From: Roseovarius sp. ZX-A-9
GTDB lineage: Bacteria; Pseudomonadota; Alphaproteobacteria; Rhodobacterales; Rhodobacteraceae
Length of the DNA: 64,000 nt
NCBI RefSeq assembly: GCF_028369135.1
Contig: NZ_JAPWHW010000001.1
Span: 434,001 to 498,000 of the forward strand
Direction of reading: 5' to 3'
The translations under genes were made by a program, and so were the position numbers. Below are positions 27,131-36,528 of the stretch, in pieces; within the stretch, counting starts at the first letter, position 1, and every line of letters starts with the position of its first letter. Below the pieces are notes generated by a model that saw only the letters and a program-made list of their open reading frames with translations, ran no database searches and had not been told where the DNA came from.

Positions 27131-27256
27131 TCAGCCCTGACGGGCTTTGAAGCGGCGCTGGGTCTTGTTGATCACGTAGACGCGGCCTTTGCGGCGCACG
27201 ACGCGGCAATCACGGTGCCGGTTCTTGAGCGAGCGAAGTGAGTTGCGAACTTTCAT
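27131..27256 (-). CDS. rpmJ: 50S ribosomal protein L36 (type B, zinc-independent form)
   Basis: Component of the large ribosomal subunit. The 41-aa product starts [16 protein letters not shown] and has a single Cys, so it is the form that lacks the CxxC zinc ribbon of the shorter L36. AAGGAGA precedes the ATG at 27256. It is monocistronic, with the shared terminator at 27063-27096 behind it and tRNA-Val upstream on the same strand. In many alphaproteobacteria this form is the only L36, so it need not be a zinc-starvation paralogue. Confidence 0.95.
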   Translation of the reverse strand: MKVRNSLRSLKNRHRDCRVVRRKGRVYVINKTQRRFKARQG

Positions 27257-27338
27257 CGTCGTCTCCTTTGTTGTCGCGGCGCGGGCCAGCGCCTAGCGGG
27301 TTGCGGGCGTCCCGGGAAAAGCCGGAACAGTGAATTCA

Positions 27339-27413
27339 TGGTGGGCACTACAAGGTTCGAACTTGTGACCCCTTCGATGTCAACGAAGTGCTCTACCGCT
27401 GAGCTAAGCGCCC
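27339..27413 (-). tRNA. tRNA-Val (anticodon GAC)
   Basis: Read on the minus strand: acceptor GGGCGCT pairs with AGTGCCC (one G-U), D arm TAGCTCAGCGG, anticodon stem CTTCG/CGAAG around loop TTGACAT giving GAC, T arm with GTTCGAA, discriminator A and an encoded CCA end at 27339-27341. All arms fold normally. Confidence 0.97.
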
Positions 27414-27479
27414 ATGAATGCCGAACGTGCCCCTGCCCCCCAATAAATTGGGGCGCGGAAGCCCGCGCCGGTGGGCTGG

Positions 27480-27508
27480 TCTATAAAAGAACCGACGCCC
27501 GTGATCAA
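27480..27508 (-). promoter_or_regulatory. sigma-70 promoter for tRNA-Val
   Basis: On the minus strand TTGATC (bases 27503-27508) and TATAGA (27480-27485) are spaced by exactly 17 bp, placing the start about 60 nt before the tRNA 5' end. Confidence 0.6.
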
Positions 27509-27577
27509 GGGCTTTTGGTTCTGGAAGAAAAAGGGCTATCATCCAGCCAATTAGCAACAGGGAACGCCCGCCACCAC

Positions 27578-28441
27578 ATGTCCAAGACCGCCTATCATCT
27601 GATCCATCCTGTGCGGCGCACCACCGCGCTTGTTTTTGCGTCGCCTCACAGCGGGCGGGACTACCCGGCGTGGTTCCTGCAACGCACTGTTCTGGATGCG
27701 CGGGCGGTGCGCAGTTCCGAAGATGCCTTTGTGGATCAACTCTTTGCCGCCGTGCCGCGTATGGGCGCGCCGTTCCTGCAGGCGGGCGCGCCGCGGGCGC
27801 TGATCGACCTGAACCGCGCCGAGACCGAGCTGGACCCTGCCCTGATCGAGGGCGTGCGCAAGAGCGGGCACAATCCGCGGGTGTCCTCGGGGCTGGGCGT
27901 GGTGCCCCGCGTGGTGGCCAATGGCCGCGCGATCTATGAGGGCAAGCTGAGCAGGGCCGAGGCAGATGCCCGGATCGAAACTTATTGGCGACCTTACCAC
28001 GCGGCGCTGCGCAACGAGATGGAACAGGCACATGCGCTGTTTGGGCAGGCAATTCTAATTGATTGCCATTCTATGCCGCATGAAGCGATGGATCAGAACG
28101 CGCGCAAGGGCGCAGAACGGCCACAGGTGGTGCTGGGCGACCGATTCGGCGCCTCGGCGAGCGGTGCGATCGTCAAGCAGATCGAAGCGGCGTTTCGCGG
28201 CGCCGGGCTGAGCGTTGCGCGCAATACGCCATTTGCGGGCGCCTATGTGACCCAGCAATATGGCCATCCGTCGCGCGGGCATCATGCAGTGCAGATCGAG
28301 ATCGACCGTGCGCTCTACATGGATGAGCGCCGAATCGAGCCGAATGAGAATTTCGATGCGTTCCGCGCGTTGCTGACCGGGGTGATCGCACAGATCGCCG
28401 AAATCGGTCGCCCGTCATCACGGCAGCTCGCCGCCGAATAG
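27578..28441 (+). CDS. N-formylglutamate amidohydrolase family protein
   Basis: Zinc hydrolase family that removes formate from N-formylglutamate in histidine breakdown or acts on related N-acyl amino acids. The 287-aa protein carries FASPHSGRDYP (about residues 21-31), IDLNRAETELDP (about 76-87), LIDCHSMPH (about 156-164) and GHHAVQIEIDRALYMDE (about 227-243), which supply the usual His/Glu metal ligands. The ATG at 27578 follows GGGAACG and begins at the family N-terminus; the open frame upstream runs through the tRNA promoter region. No hut genes are nearby, so the physiological substrate is uncertain. Confidence 0.88.
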   Translation: MSKTAYHLIHPVRRTTALVFASPHSGRDYPAWFLQRTVLDARAVRSSEDAFVDQLFAAVPRMGAPFLQAGAPRALIDLNRAETELDPALIEGVRKSGHNPRVSSGLGVVPRVVANGRAIYEGKLSRAEADARIETYWRPYHAALRNEMEQAHALFGQAILIDCHSMPHEAMDQNARKGAERPQVVLGDRFGASASGAIVKQIEAAFRGAGLSVARNTPFAGAYVTQQYGHPSRGHHAVQIEIDRALYMDERRIEPNENFDAFRALLTGVIAQIAEIGRPSSRQLAAE

Positions 28442-28483
28442 CCGCGCGGCCTCTTCCCCCATTCAGGCGATTTGCTGCGGTGT

Positions 28484-29740
28484 TCAGCGCAATGCGCGCC
28501 CCTTGCGAATCGCTTCCCTGCCGAATTTGCGCCGTATCGCGTCGGTCGCGCGTTCGGCCTTGCTGCGGCGGCGGGCCTCAGGGTCGAGCAGGTCACCCGA
28601 CAGATCCGCGCCATCCTCGTTCAGCAGGTCCGACAGGCCGACGCCGATCAGGCGAAACGGTGCCTTGTTTGCGACCGGTTCCATCAGTGCGCGCGTGGTG
28701 CGGTAGATCACATCCGCCAACTGCGTTGGATCGCGCAGCGCCAGCCGACGGGTGAGCAGCGTGTGATCGGCGCGCTTGAGCTTGAGCGTTACCACGCGGC
28801 CTGCGAGCCCGCGCGCCTTGGCCCGATCCGAGACATTCTCGGAAAGCCGCCAGAGATGGCCATCAAGCAGATCCAGATCGCCGGTATCCTCATAAAACGT
28901 GGTTTCATTCGAGATTGACTTGACCGGGGCGCGGGCGTTGACGCGGCGATGGTCCTCGCCACGCGCCAGATGCCACAGCCGTTCGCCCATCGCGCCGAAA
29001 CGGGCCACGAGATCGGTCCGCTCCCAGCGCAGCAAGTCGGCGAAGGTGCGGATGCCCGCCTTGTCGAGCGAGGCCTGCGCCGCCTGGCCGACACCCCAGA
29101 TCAGGCGCACCGGCTTGTCACGCAGGAAACTGGCGGTCTCGGCCCGGCCAATCACCGAAAAGCCGCGCGGTTTGTCGAGGTCCGAAGCGACCTTGGCCAG
29201 AAACTTGTTATGGCTGAGCCCGATGGAGCCGGTAATTCCAAGCTCATCGGACATGCGCCGCACAAGCCGGGCCAGCATGATCGCGGGCGGAGCGCCGTGC
29301 AAACGCTGTGTGCCGCTGAGGTCGAGAAACGCTTCGTCGAGCGAGAGCGGCTCGATGTCCGGCGTCAGATCCTGCATCATCGCCCGGATCTGGCGTGAGA
29401 CTTCGACATAGACATCCATGCGCGGCTTCACGATCACCGCATCCGGGCAGAGCTTCAGCGCCTGAAACATCGGCATGGCCGAGCGCACGCCGCGGATGCG
29501 CGCTACATAGCAGGCGGTCGAGACAACGCCGCGCCGCCCGCCGCCGATAATCACCGGTTTTCCCGCGAGACCGGGATCGTCACGTTTTTCGACACTGGCG
29601 TAAAAGGCGTCGCAATCCATATGCGCGATGCTGAGGTCGAAAAGTTCGGGATGTGACAACACGCGCGGGCGTCCGCAAGCGGCGCAGCGGCGCTGCCCCG
29701 AATCGGATATGGTCAGGCAATCGCGGCAGAAGGCGGGCAT
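28484..29740 (-). CDS. dinB: DNA polymerase IV
   Basis: Error-prone Y-family polymerase for translesion synthesis. The protein (about 418 aa) begins with a Cys-rich element CRDCLT...CAACGRP (residues 4-26) seen in many alphaproteobacterial DinB proteins, then HMDCDAFYASVE (about 40-51) and SLDEAFLDLSG (about 141-151) with the catalytic acids, ISIGLSHNKFLAK-type palm sequence, and a little-finger domain. Its C-terminus is rich in Arg/Lys. The frame allows an ATG at 29773 as well; neither has a clear ribosome-binding site. No SOS box was recognised upstream. Confidence 0.93.
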   Translation of the reverse strand: MPAFCRDCLTISDSGQRRCAACGRPRVLSHPELFDLSIAHMDCDAFYASVEKRDDPGLAGKPVIIGGGRRGVVSTACYVARIRGVRSAMPMFQALKLCPDAVIVKPRMDVYVEVSRQIRAMMQDLTPDIEPLSLDEAFLDLSGTQRLHGAPPAIMLARLVRRMSDELGITGSIGLSHNKFLAKVASDLDKPRGFSVIGRAETASFLRDKPVRLIWGVGQAAQASLDKAGIRTFADLLRWERTDLVARFGAMGERLWHLARGEDHRRVNARAPVKSISNETTFYEDTGDLDLLDGHLWRLSENVSDRAKARGLAGRVVTLKLKRADHTLLTRRLALRDPTQLADVIYRTTRALMEPVANKAPFRLIGVGLSDLLNEDGADLSGDLLDPEARRRSKAERATDAIRRKFGREAIRKGRALR

Positions 29741-29821
29741 GGTTGTGGACCGGGACAAAGGTGTGGTCACCATATCCGAAACCCGAGGCGGGAATAAGGG
29801 GCCTTGGCGTGCAGGTCCGCC

Positions 29822-30517
29822 TCAGGCGATCTCTTCTAGTATTGCAGTGGCGGCGGCGGCGGGGTCGGCGGCGGCGCAGACGGGGCGGCCGACGACGATG
29901 TGATCGGCACCGTTCGCGATTGCGGCGGCGGGGGTCGCGACGCGCTTCTGATCGCCGAGCGCTGCGCCAGCCGGGCGCACACCCGGTGTGACGATCAGCC
30001 TGCCTGCGGCCTCGGGCAGGGCACGTATCTGTGCCGCTTCGCGCGGCGAGGTGATCACGCCATCAGCACCCGCCTCCAGCGCGCGGGCAGCGCGGGTTGT
30101 GGTGATCTCGGCCAGGTCGCCCGGCTGGGTCATACCGGCGTCCAGATCGGCACGATCCAGCGAGGTCAGGACCGTCACGGCGAGTATTTTCAGCGGAGTG
30201 CCCGCGGCGCCTTCACGGGCTGCACGCACAACATGCGGATCGCCATGTACGGTGAGAAAATCGAGATCGAACTGGGCCAGCCCACGCACGGCGCTTTCGA
30301 TGGTGGCGCCGATATCAAACAGCTTCAGATCGAGAAAGATGCGCTTGCCGTGCTCTTGCTTCAATTCCTGCGCCAAAGCGAGCCCGCCGCCGGTCAACAT
30401 GCCGAGGCCGATCTTGTAAAAATTGACCTGCGGGCCAATCCGCTGTGCCATCTCCAGCCCCGCAAGCGCGTTGGGCAGGTCAAGCGCCACGATCAGGCGG
30501 TCATCGGGTGTGGGCAT
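29822..30517 (-). CDS. pyrF: orotidine 5'-phosphate decarboxylase
   Basis: Last step of UMP synthesis, decarboxylating OMP. The 231-aa TIM barrel shows IVALDLPN (about residues 8-15), FYKIGLGML (about 32-40), the catalytic block DLKLFDIGAT (about 61-70), SPREAAQIR (about 152) and VTPGVRPAG (about 172-180) ending with the phosphate-binding IVVGRPV. GGAG ten bases before the ATG at 30517 decides the start over the one at 30532. It lies downstream of the small conserved gene on the same strand and may be cotranscribed with it. Confidence 0.96.
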   Translation of the reverse strand: MPTPDDRLIVALDLPNALAGLEMAQRIGPQVNFYKIGLGMLTGGGLALAQELKQEHGKRIFLDLKLFDIGATIESAVRGLAQFDLDFLTVHGDPHVVRAAREGAAGTPLKILAVTVLTSLDRADLDAGMTQPGDLAEITTTRAARALEAGADGVITSPREAAQIRALPEAAGRLIVTPGVRPAGAALGDQKRVATPAAAIANGADHIVVGRPVCAAADPAAAATAILEEIA

Positions 30518-30665
30518 GGCGCGCTCCGGCACGAGGGGAATTGCGCCTTTCTTGCGGTTCGGCCCCGGCCCGTCAAGCCAATTGGGGCGCTGCGCGGGTA
30601 CCGAGCAGGCACATCGCGCAGCGATCCGTCATCTTCACGCAGTTAGGCTCTGCAATTCTTGCGGC

Positions 30666-30968
30666 TCAGGCGGCGCGATTGCCAAAGAGCCGGCCCAGTA
30701 TCGATGTTTCGGAATGGCTTGAAGTGTCTGCCAAGGGCATCTGTGCCGCATGGGCCAGGCGCAGCTCCGGTTTTCCTTGGCGATGTGCGCGGCGGGCCGC
30801 TTCGGCCAGACCGCGGGAGACGATAGCATATTCGGCGTGCAGCGGGGCGGTGACGCGCGCCGGATAGGAATAGTCCTGCCCGTCTTCATGGACACGGACC
30901 AACGTTTCAAAGGCGCTGACTTCGGGGTTGTAACGGATGTCCTCGAACTGAATTTTCTCGATCTGCAT
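30666..30968 (-). CDS. small conserved protein of unknown function
   Basis: A 100-aa soluble protein, MQIEKIQFEDIRYNPEV onward, with an acidic N-terminal half and an Arg/Ala-rich helix (about residues 52-65). No signal peptide or membrane segment. GAAGGAGCG precedes the ATG, and codon use is typical of the window, so it is a real gene. It sits between divergent clpB and pyrF on the same strand as pyrF (148 bp apart). I do not recognise a characterised family; the position suggests a housekeeping accessory role at most. Confidence 0.75.
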   Translation of the reverse strand: MQIEKIQFEDIRYNPEVSAFETLVRVHEDGQDYSYPARVTAPLHAEYAIVSRGLAEAARRAHRQGKPELRLAHAAQMPLADTSSHSETSILGRLFGNRAA

Positions 30969-31118
30969 GGCAACGCTCCTTCAATAGCGGGGCTTTCTGA
31001 CCCGCGCGAGGCCTGTGTGTAACTCGGCCTCTCCTGTGGATAACTTAGGGAACGTTGGAAAAGTTCCATCGGGGAATAACAAAAATTTTACGTCACAGGC
31101 GGAATTTGGCTGGTTTGT

Positions 31119-31147
31119 CTTGATCCGTATCAAGGCGCTGCCCATCT
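31119..31147 (+). promoter_or_regulatory. heat-shock (RpoH-type) promoter of clpB
   Basis: CTTGAT at 31119-31124 and GCCCATCT at 31140-31147 are separated by 15 bp, close to the RpoH consensus CTTGAA / CCCCATNT. The -35 box is half of a palindrome, CTTGAT-CCGT-ATCAAG. It lies about 78 bp before the clpB ATG. Confidence 0.65.
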
Positions 31148-31224
31148 AATCTGCGAGGTTTCCGAACGCGCATGCCTAATATTGGGTGCGCAAGCGGAAT
31201 GACGCTTTAAAAAGGAGAATAGCG

Positions 31225-33843
31225 ATGGACTTGAACAAGTTCACCGAACGGTCGCGCGGGTTCATTCAGGCAGCACAGACGATCGCCATGCGGGAAAGCC
31301 ACCAGAAACTGGCCCCCGAACATTTGCTCAAAGCATTGATGGACGACAGCGAAGGGTTGGCGAGCAACCTGATCAAACGGGCTGGCGGCGCGCCGGAACG
31401 GGTGGTGCAGGCTCTGGATGTCGCGATGCGCAAGATCCCGCAAGTGAGCGGCGATGCCGGGCAGACCTATATGGACCAGCAGACCGCCAAGGTTCTGGAC
31501 GAAGCCGAGAAATTGGCGACCAAGGCCAAGGACAGCTTTGTCCCCGTGGAGCGGATGCTGACGGCGTTGGCGATGGTGAAATCCCCCGCCAAGGAAGCAC
31601 TGGAAGCAGGCGACGTCACCGCGCAGGCGCTGAACGAGGCGATCAACGATATCCGCAAGGGGCGCACCGCTGATTCTGCGAGTGCCGAGGATACCTATGA
31701 GGCGCTGGAGAAATACGCACGCGACCTGACAGCCGACGCCGCTGCGGGCCGAATCGACCCGATTATCGGTCGCGATGACGAGATTCGCCGCGCGATGCAG
31801 GTTCTGAGCCGTCGGACCAAGAACAACCCGGTCCTGATCGGTGAACCCGGCGTGGGTAAGACCGCGATTGCCGAGGGTCTGGCGCTGCGAATCGTCAACG
31901 GCGATGTGCCCGAGAGCCTTGCCAACAAGCGTTTGCTGAGCCTCGACATGGGATCGCTGATTGCGGGTGCGAAATACCGTGGCGAATTTGAAGAACGGCT
32001 CAAGGCGGTTCTGAATGAGGTCACGGGCGCCGCGGGTGAAATCATTCTGTTCATCGACGAAATGCACACGCTGATTGGCGCGGGCAAAGGCGATGGCGCG
32101 ATGGATGCGGCGAACCTGATCAAGCCGGCTCTGGCACGGGGTGAATTGCATTGTATCGGTGCAACCACGCTGGATGAGTATCGCAAGCATGTGGAAAAGG
32201 ATGCGGCGTTGGCCCGCCGGTTCCAACCGATCGTGATCGAAGAGCCGACCGTCGAGGATACGATCAGCATCCTGCGCGGGATCAAGGAAAAGTACGAGCT
32301 GCACCACGGTGTCCGGATTTCGGACGCGGCGCTGGTGACTGCCGCAACGCTGAGCCATCGGTACATCACCGACCGGTTCCTGCCGGACAAGGCCATCGAC
32401 CTGATGGACGAAGCGGCGAGCCGTCTGCGTATGGAAGTGGACAGCAAACCCGAGGAGCTGGACGCGCTTGACCGCGAGATCATGCAAAAGCAGATCGAAG
32501 CAGAAGCGCTCAAGAAAGAGGACGATGCCGCATCCAAGGACCGGCTGGATACTCTGGAAAGAGAACTGGCCGAGTTGCAGGAACGCTCGAGTGAGATGAC
32601 TGCGCAATGGCAGGCAGAGCGTGACAAGCTGGCTTCGGCCCGGGAGATCAAGGAGAAGCTGGATCGGGCGCGTATCGATCTGGATAACGCCAAGCGGGCA
32701 GGTGATTTGGCCAAGGCTGGTGAGCTGTCTTATGGCGTGATCCCGGGGCTGGAAAAGCAACTTGCCGCGGCCGAAGAGGCTGGCGATGACGGTGTCATGG
32801 TCGAAGAGGCCGTGCGTCCAGAGCAGATCGCCCAGGTGGTCGAGCGCTGGACGGGTATCCCGACTGCCAAGATGCTGGAAGGTGAGCGTGAAAAGCTGCT
32901 GGGCATGGAAGAAGGTCTGCACAAGCGGATCATCGGCCAGGACACTGCAGTCAAGGCAGTGGCGAGTGCCGTGCGTCGTGCACGCGCCGGCCTGAACGAC
33001 GAGAACCGGCCGCTGGGCTCGTTCCTGTTCCTCGGGCCGACAGGCGTGGGTAAGACCGAGCTGACCAAGGCCGTGGCCGAGTTCCTCTTTGACGACGACA
33101 ACGCGATGGTGCGTATCGACATGTCCGAGTTCATGGAGAAACACGCGGTCAGCCGTCTGATCGGTGCCCCTCCGGGCTATGTCGGTTACGACGAAGGCGG
33201 CGTTCTGACCGAGGCCGTGCGCAGGCGTCCTTACCAGGTGATCCTGTTCGACGAGGTCGAAAAGGCGCACCCGGACGTGTTCAACGTACTGTTGCAGGTG
33301 CTTGACGACGGCGTCCTGACCGATGGGCAGGGCCGCACGGTTGACTTCAAGCAGACGCTGATCGTGCTGACGTCGAACCTTGGCGCGCAGGCGCTGAGCC
33401 AGTTGCCCGATGGTGGCGACATGGCGCAGGCCAAGCGCGACGTGATGGACGCGGTTCGGGCACATTTCCGGCCCGAGTTCCTGAACCGTCTGGATGAAAC
33501 GGTCATCTTCGACCGGCTCAGCCGCAAGGACATGGATGGGATCGTGGATATCCAGCTTGGGCTTCTGGCCAAACGTCTGGCGCGCCGCAAGATCACGCTG
33601 GAACTGGACGAGGCCGCGCATAAATGGCTGGCCGACGAAGGCTATGATCCGGTGTTCGGGGCTCGGCCGCTGAAGCGGGTGATCCAGCGGGCGCTACAGG
33701 ATCCGCTGGCCGAAATGCTGCTGGCCGGAGATGTGCTGGACGGAGACACGATACCCGTCAGTGCAGGTGCGGAAGGGCTGATCATCGGCGACCGGATCGG
33801 CAGCACGAACAACCCCAAACCGGGGGATGCCGTGGTGCATTGA
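31225..33843 (+). CDS. clpB: ATP-dependent chaperone ClpB (disaggregase)
   Basis: Hexameric AAA+ disaggregase that works with DnaK to recover aggregated proteins after heat stress. The 872-aa protein has an N-terminal Clp repeat domain (1-145), AAA domain 1 with Walker A GEPGVGKT (Lys212) and Walker B FIDEMH, the long coiled-coil middle domain (about 400-530) that separates ClpB from ClpA, and AAA domain 2 with GPTGVGKT (Lys610). Numbering is nearly identical to E. coli ClpB. AAAGGAG precedes the ATG. An RpoH-type promoter lies upstream and a strong terminator downstream, so it is a single-gene unit. Confidence 0.98.
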   Translation: MDLNKFTERSRGFIQAAQTIAMRESHQKLAPEHLLKALMDDSEGLASNLIKRAGGAPERVVQALDVAMRKIPQVSGDAGQTYMDQQTAKVLDEAEKLATKAKDSFVPVERMLTALAMVKSPAKEALEAGDVTAQALNEAINDIRKGRTADSASAEDTYEALEKYARDLTADAAAGRIDPIIGRDDEIRRAMQVLSRRTKNNPVLIGEPGVGKTAIAEGLALRIVNGDVPESLANKRLLSLDMGSLIAGAKYRGEFEERLKAVLNEVTGAAGEIILFIDEMHTLIGAGKGDGAMDAANLIKPALARGELHCIGATTLDEYRKHVEKDAALARRFQPIVIEEPTVEDTISILRGIKEKYELHHGVRISDAALVTAATLSHRYITDRFLPDKAIDLMDEAASRLRMEVDSKPEELDALDREIMQKQIEAEALKKEDDAASKDRLDTLERELAELQERSSEMTAQWQAERDKLASAREIKEKLDRARIDLDNAKRAGDLAKAGELSYGVIPGLEKQLAAAEEAGDDGVMVEEAVRPEQIAQVVERWTGIPTAKMLEGEREKLLGMEEGLHKRIIGQDTAVKAVASAVRRARAGLNDENRPLGSFLFLGPTGVGKTELTKAVAEFLFDDDNAMVRIDMSEFMEKHAVSRLIGAPPGYVGYDEGGVLTEAVRRRPYQVILFDEVEKAHPDVFNVLLQVLDDGVLTDGQGRTVDFKQTLIVLTSNLGAQALSQLPDGGDMAQAKRDVMDAVRAHFRPEFLNRLDETVIFDRLSRKDMDGIVDIQLGLLAKRLARRKITLELDEAAHKWLADEGYDPVFGARPLKRVIQRALQDPLAEMLLAGDVLDGDTIPVSAGAEGLIIGDRIGSTNNPKPGDAVVH

Positions 33844-33874
33844 TCGCCAAATTCCGGCGACCGTCAAAAATGGA

Positions 33875-33905
33875 GAGCGCGCGACTTGGGTCGCGCGCTC
33901 TTTTT
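33875..33905 (+). terminator. rho-independent terminator of clpB
   Basis: GAGCGCGCGAC (33875-33885) pairs perfectly with GTCGCGCGCTC (33890-33900) around TTGG, followed by a T-run through 33905. Confidence 0.95.
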
Positions 33906-34024
33906 CCTTTCATCACGTCTCCAAGCCCAACACCTCGCCGGGCACGTGTTTTTTGGTCAGTCTTCCAACCAGGAATCGTTCCGTCGGTGCGACGACCAAA
34001 AACTCACGCGTTGGGGCGCGCCAC

Positions 34025-36397
34025 CTAGCCCGAACGGCGGAAATGCTTACCTTCCGTCAAAGCAGATACTGAGCGAACAATCGAATCTCTATCAATTCCG
34101 AAATAGCGGTAGACGTCGCCGATCGTGCCAGTCTGTCCGAAATGCTCGACCCCGTGCGAGATGGTTCGATGCCCGGCAACCGAGCCGAGCCAAGAGAGCG
34201 TCGCAGGATGGCCATCGATCACTGTCACGAGGCTGCAACCACGCGGCAAATCGCCGAGCAGCCTTTCGACATGGCTCTGCGCCTCGGATTGACCACGAGC
34301 GCGGGCGCGCTGCGCAGCGGTCCAGCCGGCGTTGAGCCGATCAGCGGAGGTGACGGCCAGCACACCGATGTCGCGGCGATGCTCTCCGGCGATGCCTGCG
34401 GCGGCGATAGCCTCATCCGCGACAGCACCCTGATAAGCAATCACGACAGAGGCATTGGGGCCGGGCTTGCGCAGCCAGTAGGCGCCGTCGACCGCTCCGG
34501 TGCGGAAGGCATCGTCGGCCCGCTTACCCGGCTGCTCCAGCGCCTTGGTGGTAAGCCGCAGATAGACTGAGCCGCCGGTTTCGTCCCGAAGCCAGGTGCG
34601 CTCGTCCGGGTCGCCGCTGCCGTCACGCTGCATATAGTCGAAGGCCCATTGCATGATAACGGCGAGTTCATCGGCAAAGGCGGGTTCAAAGCTGGCCAGC
34701 CCGTCCATCGCCATGCCGGTCAGCGGCGTGCCGATGGACTGGTGTGCGCCGCCCTCGGGCGCGAGGGTCACGCCAGAAGGGGTACCCACGATCATGAAGC
34801 GCGCGTCCTGATAGCAGGCGTAGTTCAGCGCATCGAGCCCGCGATGCACGAAGGGATCGTAGACCGTGCCGATGGGAATAATCCGCTTGCCGAATAGCTG
34901 ATGCGACAGACCGGCCGCGCCAAGCAGGAGGAACAGGTTCATCTCGGCGATGCCGAGCTCCAAGTGCTGTCCATCCGGCGCGAAATCCCATTTCGCGGTA
35001 GAGGCAATGCGGTTTTCGCGGAACACATCGGGTTGTGCCTTGCGGGCAAACAGCTTGCGCCGGTTCACCCAGGGGCCAAGCGATGTGGTGCCGGTGACAT
35101 CCGGCGAGGTGGTCATCAGACGGGCGGCAAAATCACTGTCGGTTTTTGCCAGATCGTCGAGGATCTTGCCAAAGGCCGCCTGCGTCGAGATCTCGCGGTC
35201 GGTGGCGATGTCGATAGCGGGGGCGACGAGCCTGGCATCGTCGAAGCGGCGCGTGCCGGTCGCAAAGAACGGCACCTTGCCCAGGAAGGATTTCAGACCA
35301 GGGACGTCATCGACCGTGGCGAAGGGCTCCCACTCCTGGCCCTCGGGCACGCCCATATGCGCCTGCCATTCTGCCATCTGGGCCTTGGTCATCAGTCCGC
35401 CGTGGTTGTCTTTGTGCCCGGCGATGGGGGTGCCCCAGCCCTTGACCGTATAGGCCAGAAAACAGGTCGGTCGGTCGTCTTTGATACTGGCGAAAGTATC
35501 GGCCATCGACTCGACACAGTTGCCGCCGAGGTTTTCCATCAATGCCGCCAGTTCGCGGTCGCTGCGCGCTTCGATCAGTGCAGTGACCGCGCCCTGATCG
35601 CCCAGATCGTCAAGCAGCCGTTTGCGCCAGACCGCGCCGCCCTGGTAGGTCAGCGCGGAATATTCGGCGTTGGGGCAGGCATCGATCCAGTCCCGCAGGC
35701 GCGCGCCGCCGGGTTCTTCGAAGGCGGCCCGTTGCAGGGCGCCATATTTGACGCGGATGACATTCCAGCCGAAGGCATCGAAGATTTTCTCGACCCGCTC
35801 GAACAGCCCCTCGCGCACGATTCCGTCGAGGGACTGGCGGTTGTAATCTATCACCCACCAGCAATTGCGCAGGTCGTTCTTCCAACCTTCCTGCAACGCT
35901 TCATAGATATTGCCCTCGTCCAGCTCGGCATCTCCGACAAGTGCAACCATGCGACCGAGTGGCAGATCGGCACCCCAGCTCTTGGCCGAAACGTAATCCT
36001 GCACAAGCGAGGCGAAAGAGGTGATGGCAACGCCCAGCCCGACGGAACCGGTCGAGAAATCCACATCGTCCACGTCCTTGGTGCGCGATGGGTAGCTTTG
36101 CACGCCGCCGAAGCCGCGGAACGCCTTCATTCTGTCCAGCGTCTGGTTGCCCATCAGGTATTGCATTGCATGGAAGACCGGGGAGGCATGCGGCTTGACC
36201 GCGACCCGATCCTCCGGGCGCAGCGCATGAAAGTAGAGCGCGGTCATGATCGAGACCATTGAGGCAGAACTTGCCTGGTGGCCGCCCACCTTGATGGAGT
36301 CGACCTTGGGACGGATATGGTTCGCGTTGTGGATCATCCAGTGCGACAGCCAAAGCAACCGCTGCTCGATGATCTTGAGTTCGGGGTATTTGGTCAT
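34025..36397 (-). CDS. AceE/MdeB-like 2-oxoacid dehydrogenase E1 (thiamine diphosphate enzyme)
   Basis: Thiamine-diphosphate enzyme of 790 aa in the homodimeric AceE/transketolase group. The N-terminal half carries GGHQASSASM (about residues 38-47), HASPVFHAMQYL, GSVGLGVAITSFA and the cofactor-Mg motif GDAELDEGN...NRQS (about 155-190). The pyrimidine domain has the catalytic-type Glu in LELGIAEMNL (about 485). Shorter than E. coli AceE (887 aa). No E2 or E3 gene is close. A divergent Lrp/AsnC regulator lies 131 bp away, the same arrangement as mdeB/mdeR of Pseudomonas putida, where MdeB acts on 2-oxobutyrate from methionine. A role in 2-oxobutyrate or pyruvate oxidation is inferred. Strong AAGGAGGA site. 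Confidence 0.82.
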   Translation of the reverse strand: MTKYPELKIIEQRLLWLSHWMIHNANHIRPKVDSIKVGGHQASSASMVSIMTALYFHALRPEDRVAVKPHASPVFHAMQYLMGNQTLDRMKAFRGFGGVQSYPSRTKDVDDVDFSTGSVGLGVAITSFASLVQDYVSAKSWGADLPLGRMVALVGDAELDEGNIYEALQEGWKNDLRNCWWVIDYNRQSLDGIVREGLFERVEKIFDAFGWNVIRVKYGALQRAAFEEPGGARLRDWIDACPNAEYSALTYQGGAVWRKRLLDDLGDQGAVTALIEARSDRELAALMENLGGNCVESMADTFASIKDDRPTCFLAYTVKGWGTPIAGHKDNHGGLMTKAQMAEWQAHMGVPEGQEWEPFATVDDVPGLKSFLGKVPFFATGTRRFDDARLVAPAIDIATDREISTQAAFGKILDDLAKTDSDFAARLMTTSPDVTGTTSLGPWVNRRKLFARKAQPDVFRENRIASTAKWDFAPDGQHLELGIAEMNLFLLLGAAGLSHQLFGKRIIPIGTVYDPFVHRGLDALNYACYQDARFMIVGTPSGVTLAPEGGAHQSIGTPLTGMAMDGLASFEPAFADELAVIMQWAFDYMQRDGSGDPDERTWLRDETGGSVYLRLTTKALEQPGKRADDAFRTGAVDGAYWLRKPGPNASVVIAYQGAVADEAIAAAGIAGEHRRDIGVLAVTSADRLNAGWTAAQRARARGQSEAQSHVERLLGDLPRGCSLVTVIDGHPATLSWLGSVAGHRTISHGVEHFGQTGTIGDVYRYFGIDRDSIVRSVSALTEGKHFRRSG

Positions 36398-36431
36398 TCG
36401 GTCCTCCTTCGGAGGAATGTAGTCTGTAATC

Positions 36432-36491
36432 CGCGCCGATCGCGCGCGAATTTTGTGGACTATTGAGGATTTATTGGTGATTATCGGCGCG
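36432..36491. promoter_or_regulatory. inverted repeat in the divergent promoter region, candidate Lrp/AsnC operator
   Basis: CGCGCCGAT at 36432-36440 is the exact complement of ATCGGCGCG at 36483-36491, 42 bp apart, centred in the 131-bp gap between the E1 gene and the regulator. The spacing and AT-rich centre would suit a wrapped Lrp/AsnC octamer controlling both promoters. Confidence 0.45.
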
Positions 36492-36528
36492 AAATAGTTA
36501 TTTGGCGCTGGAATGGTTCAATTTTTGA

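Noticed and set aside
27338..27577. N-terminal extension of the N-formylglutamate amidohydrolase frame
   Set aside because: It would run through the tRNA-Val gene and its promoter and has no family similarity.
31207..33621. Very long open frame on the minus strand opposite clpB
   Set aside because: Mirror of a GC-rich highly expressed gene; its translation has no recognisable domain, and clpB on the plus strand is certain. The same applies to long antisense frames at 2459-3886, 5270-6745, 34901-36262 and 37589-39004.
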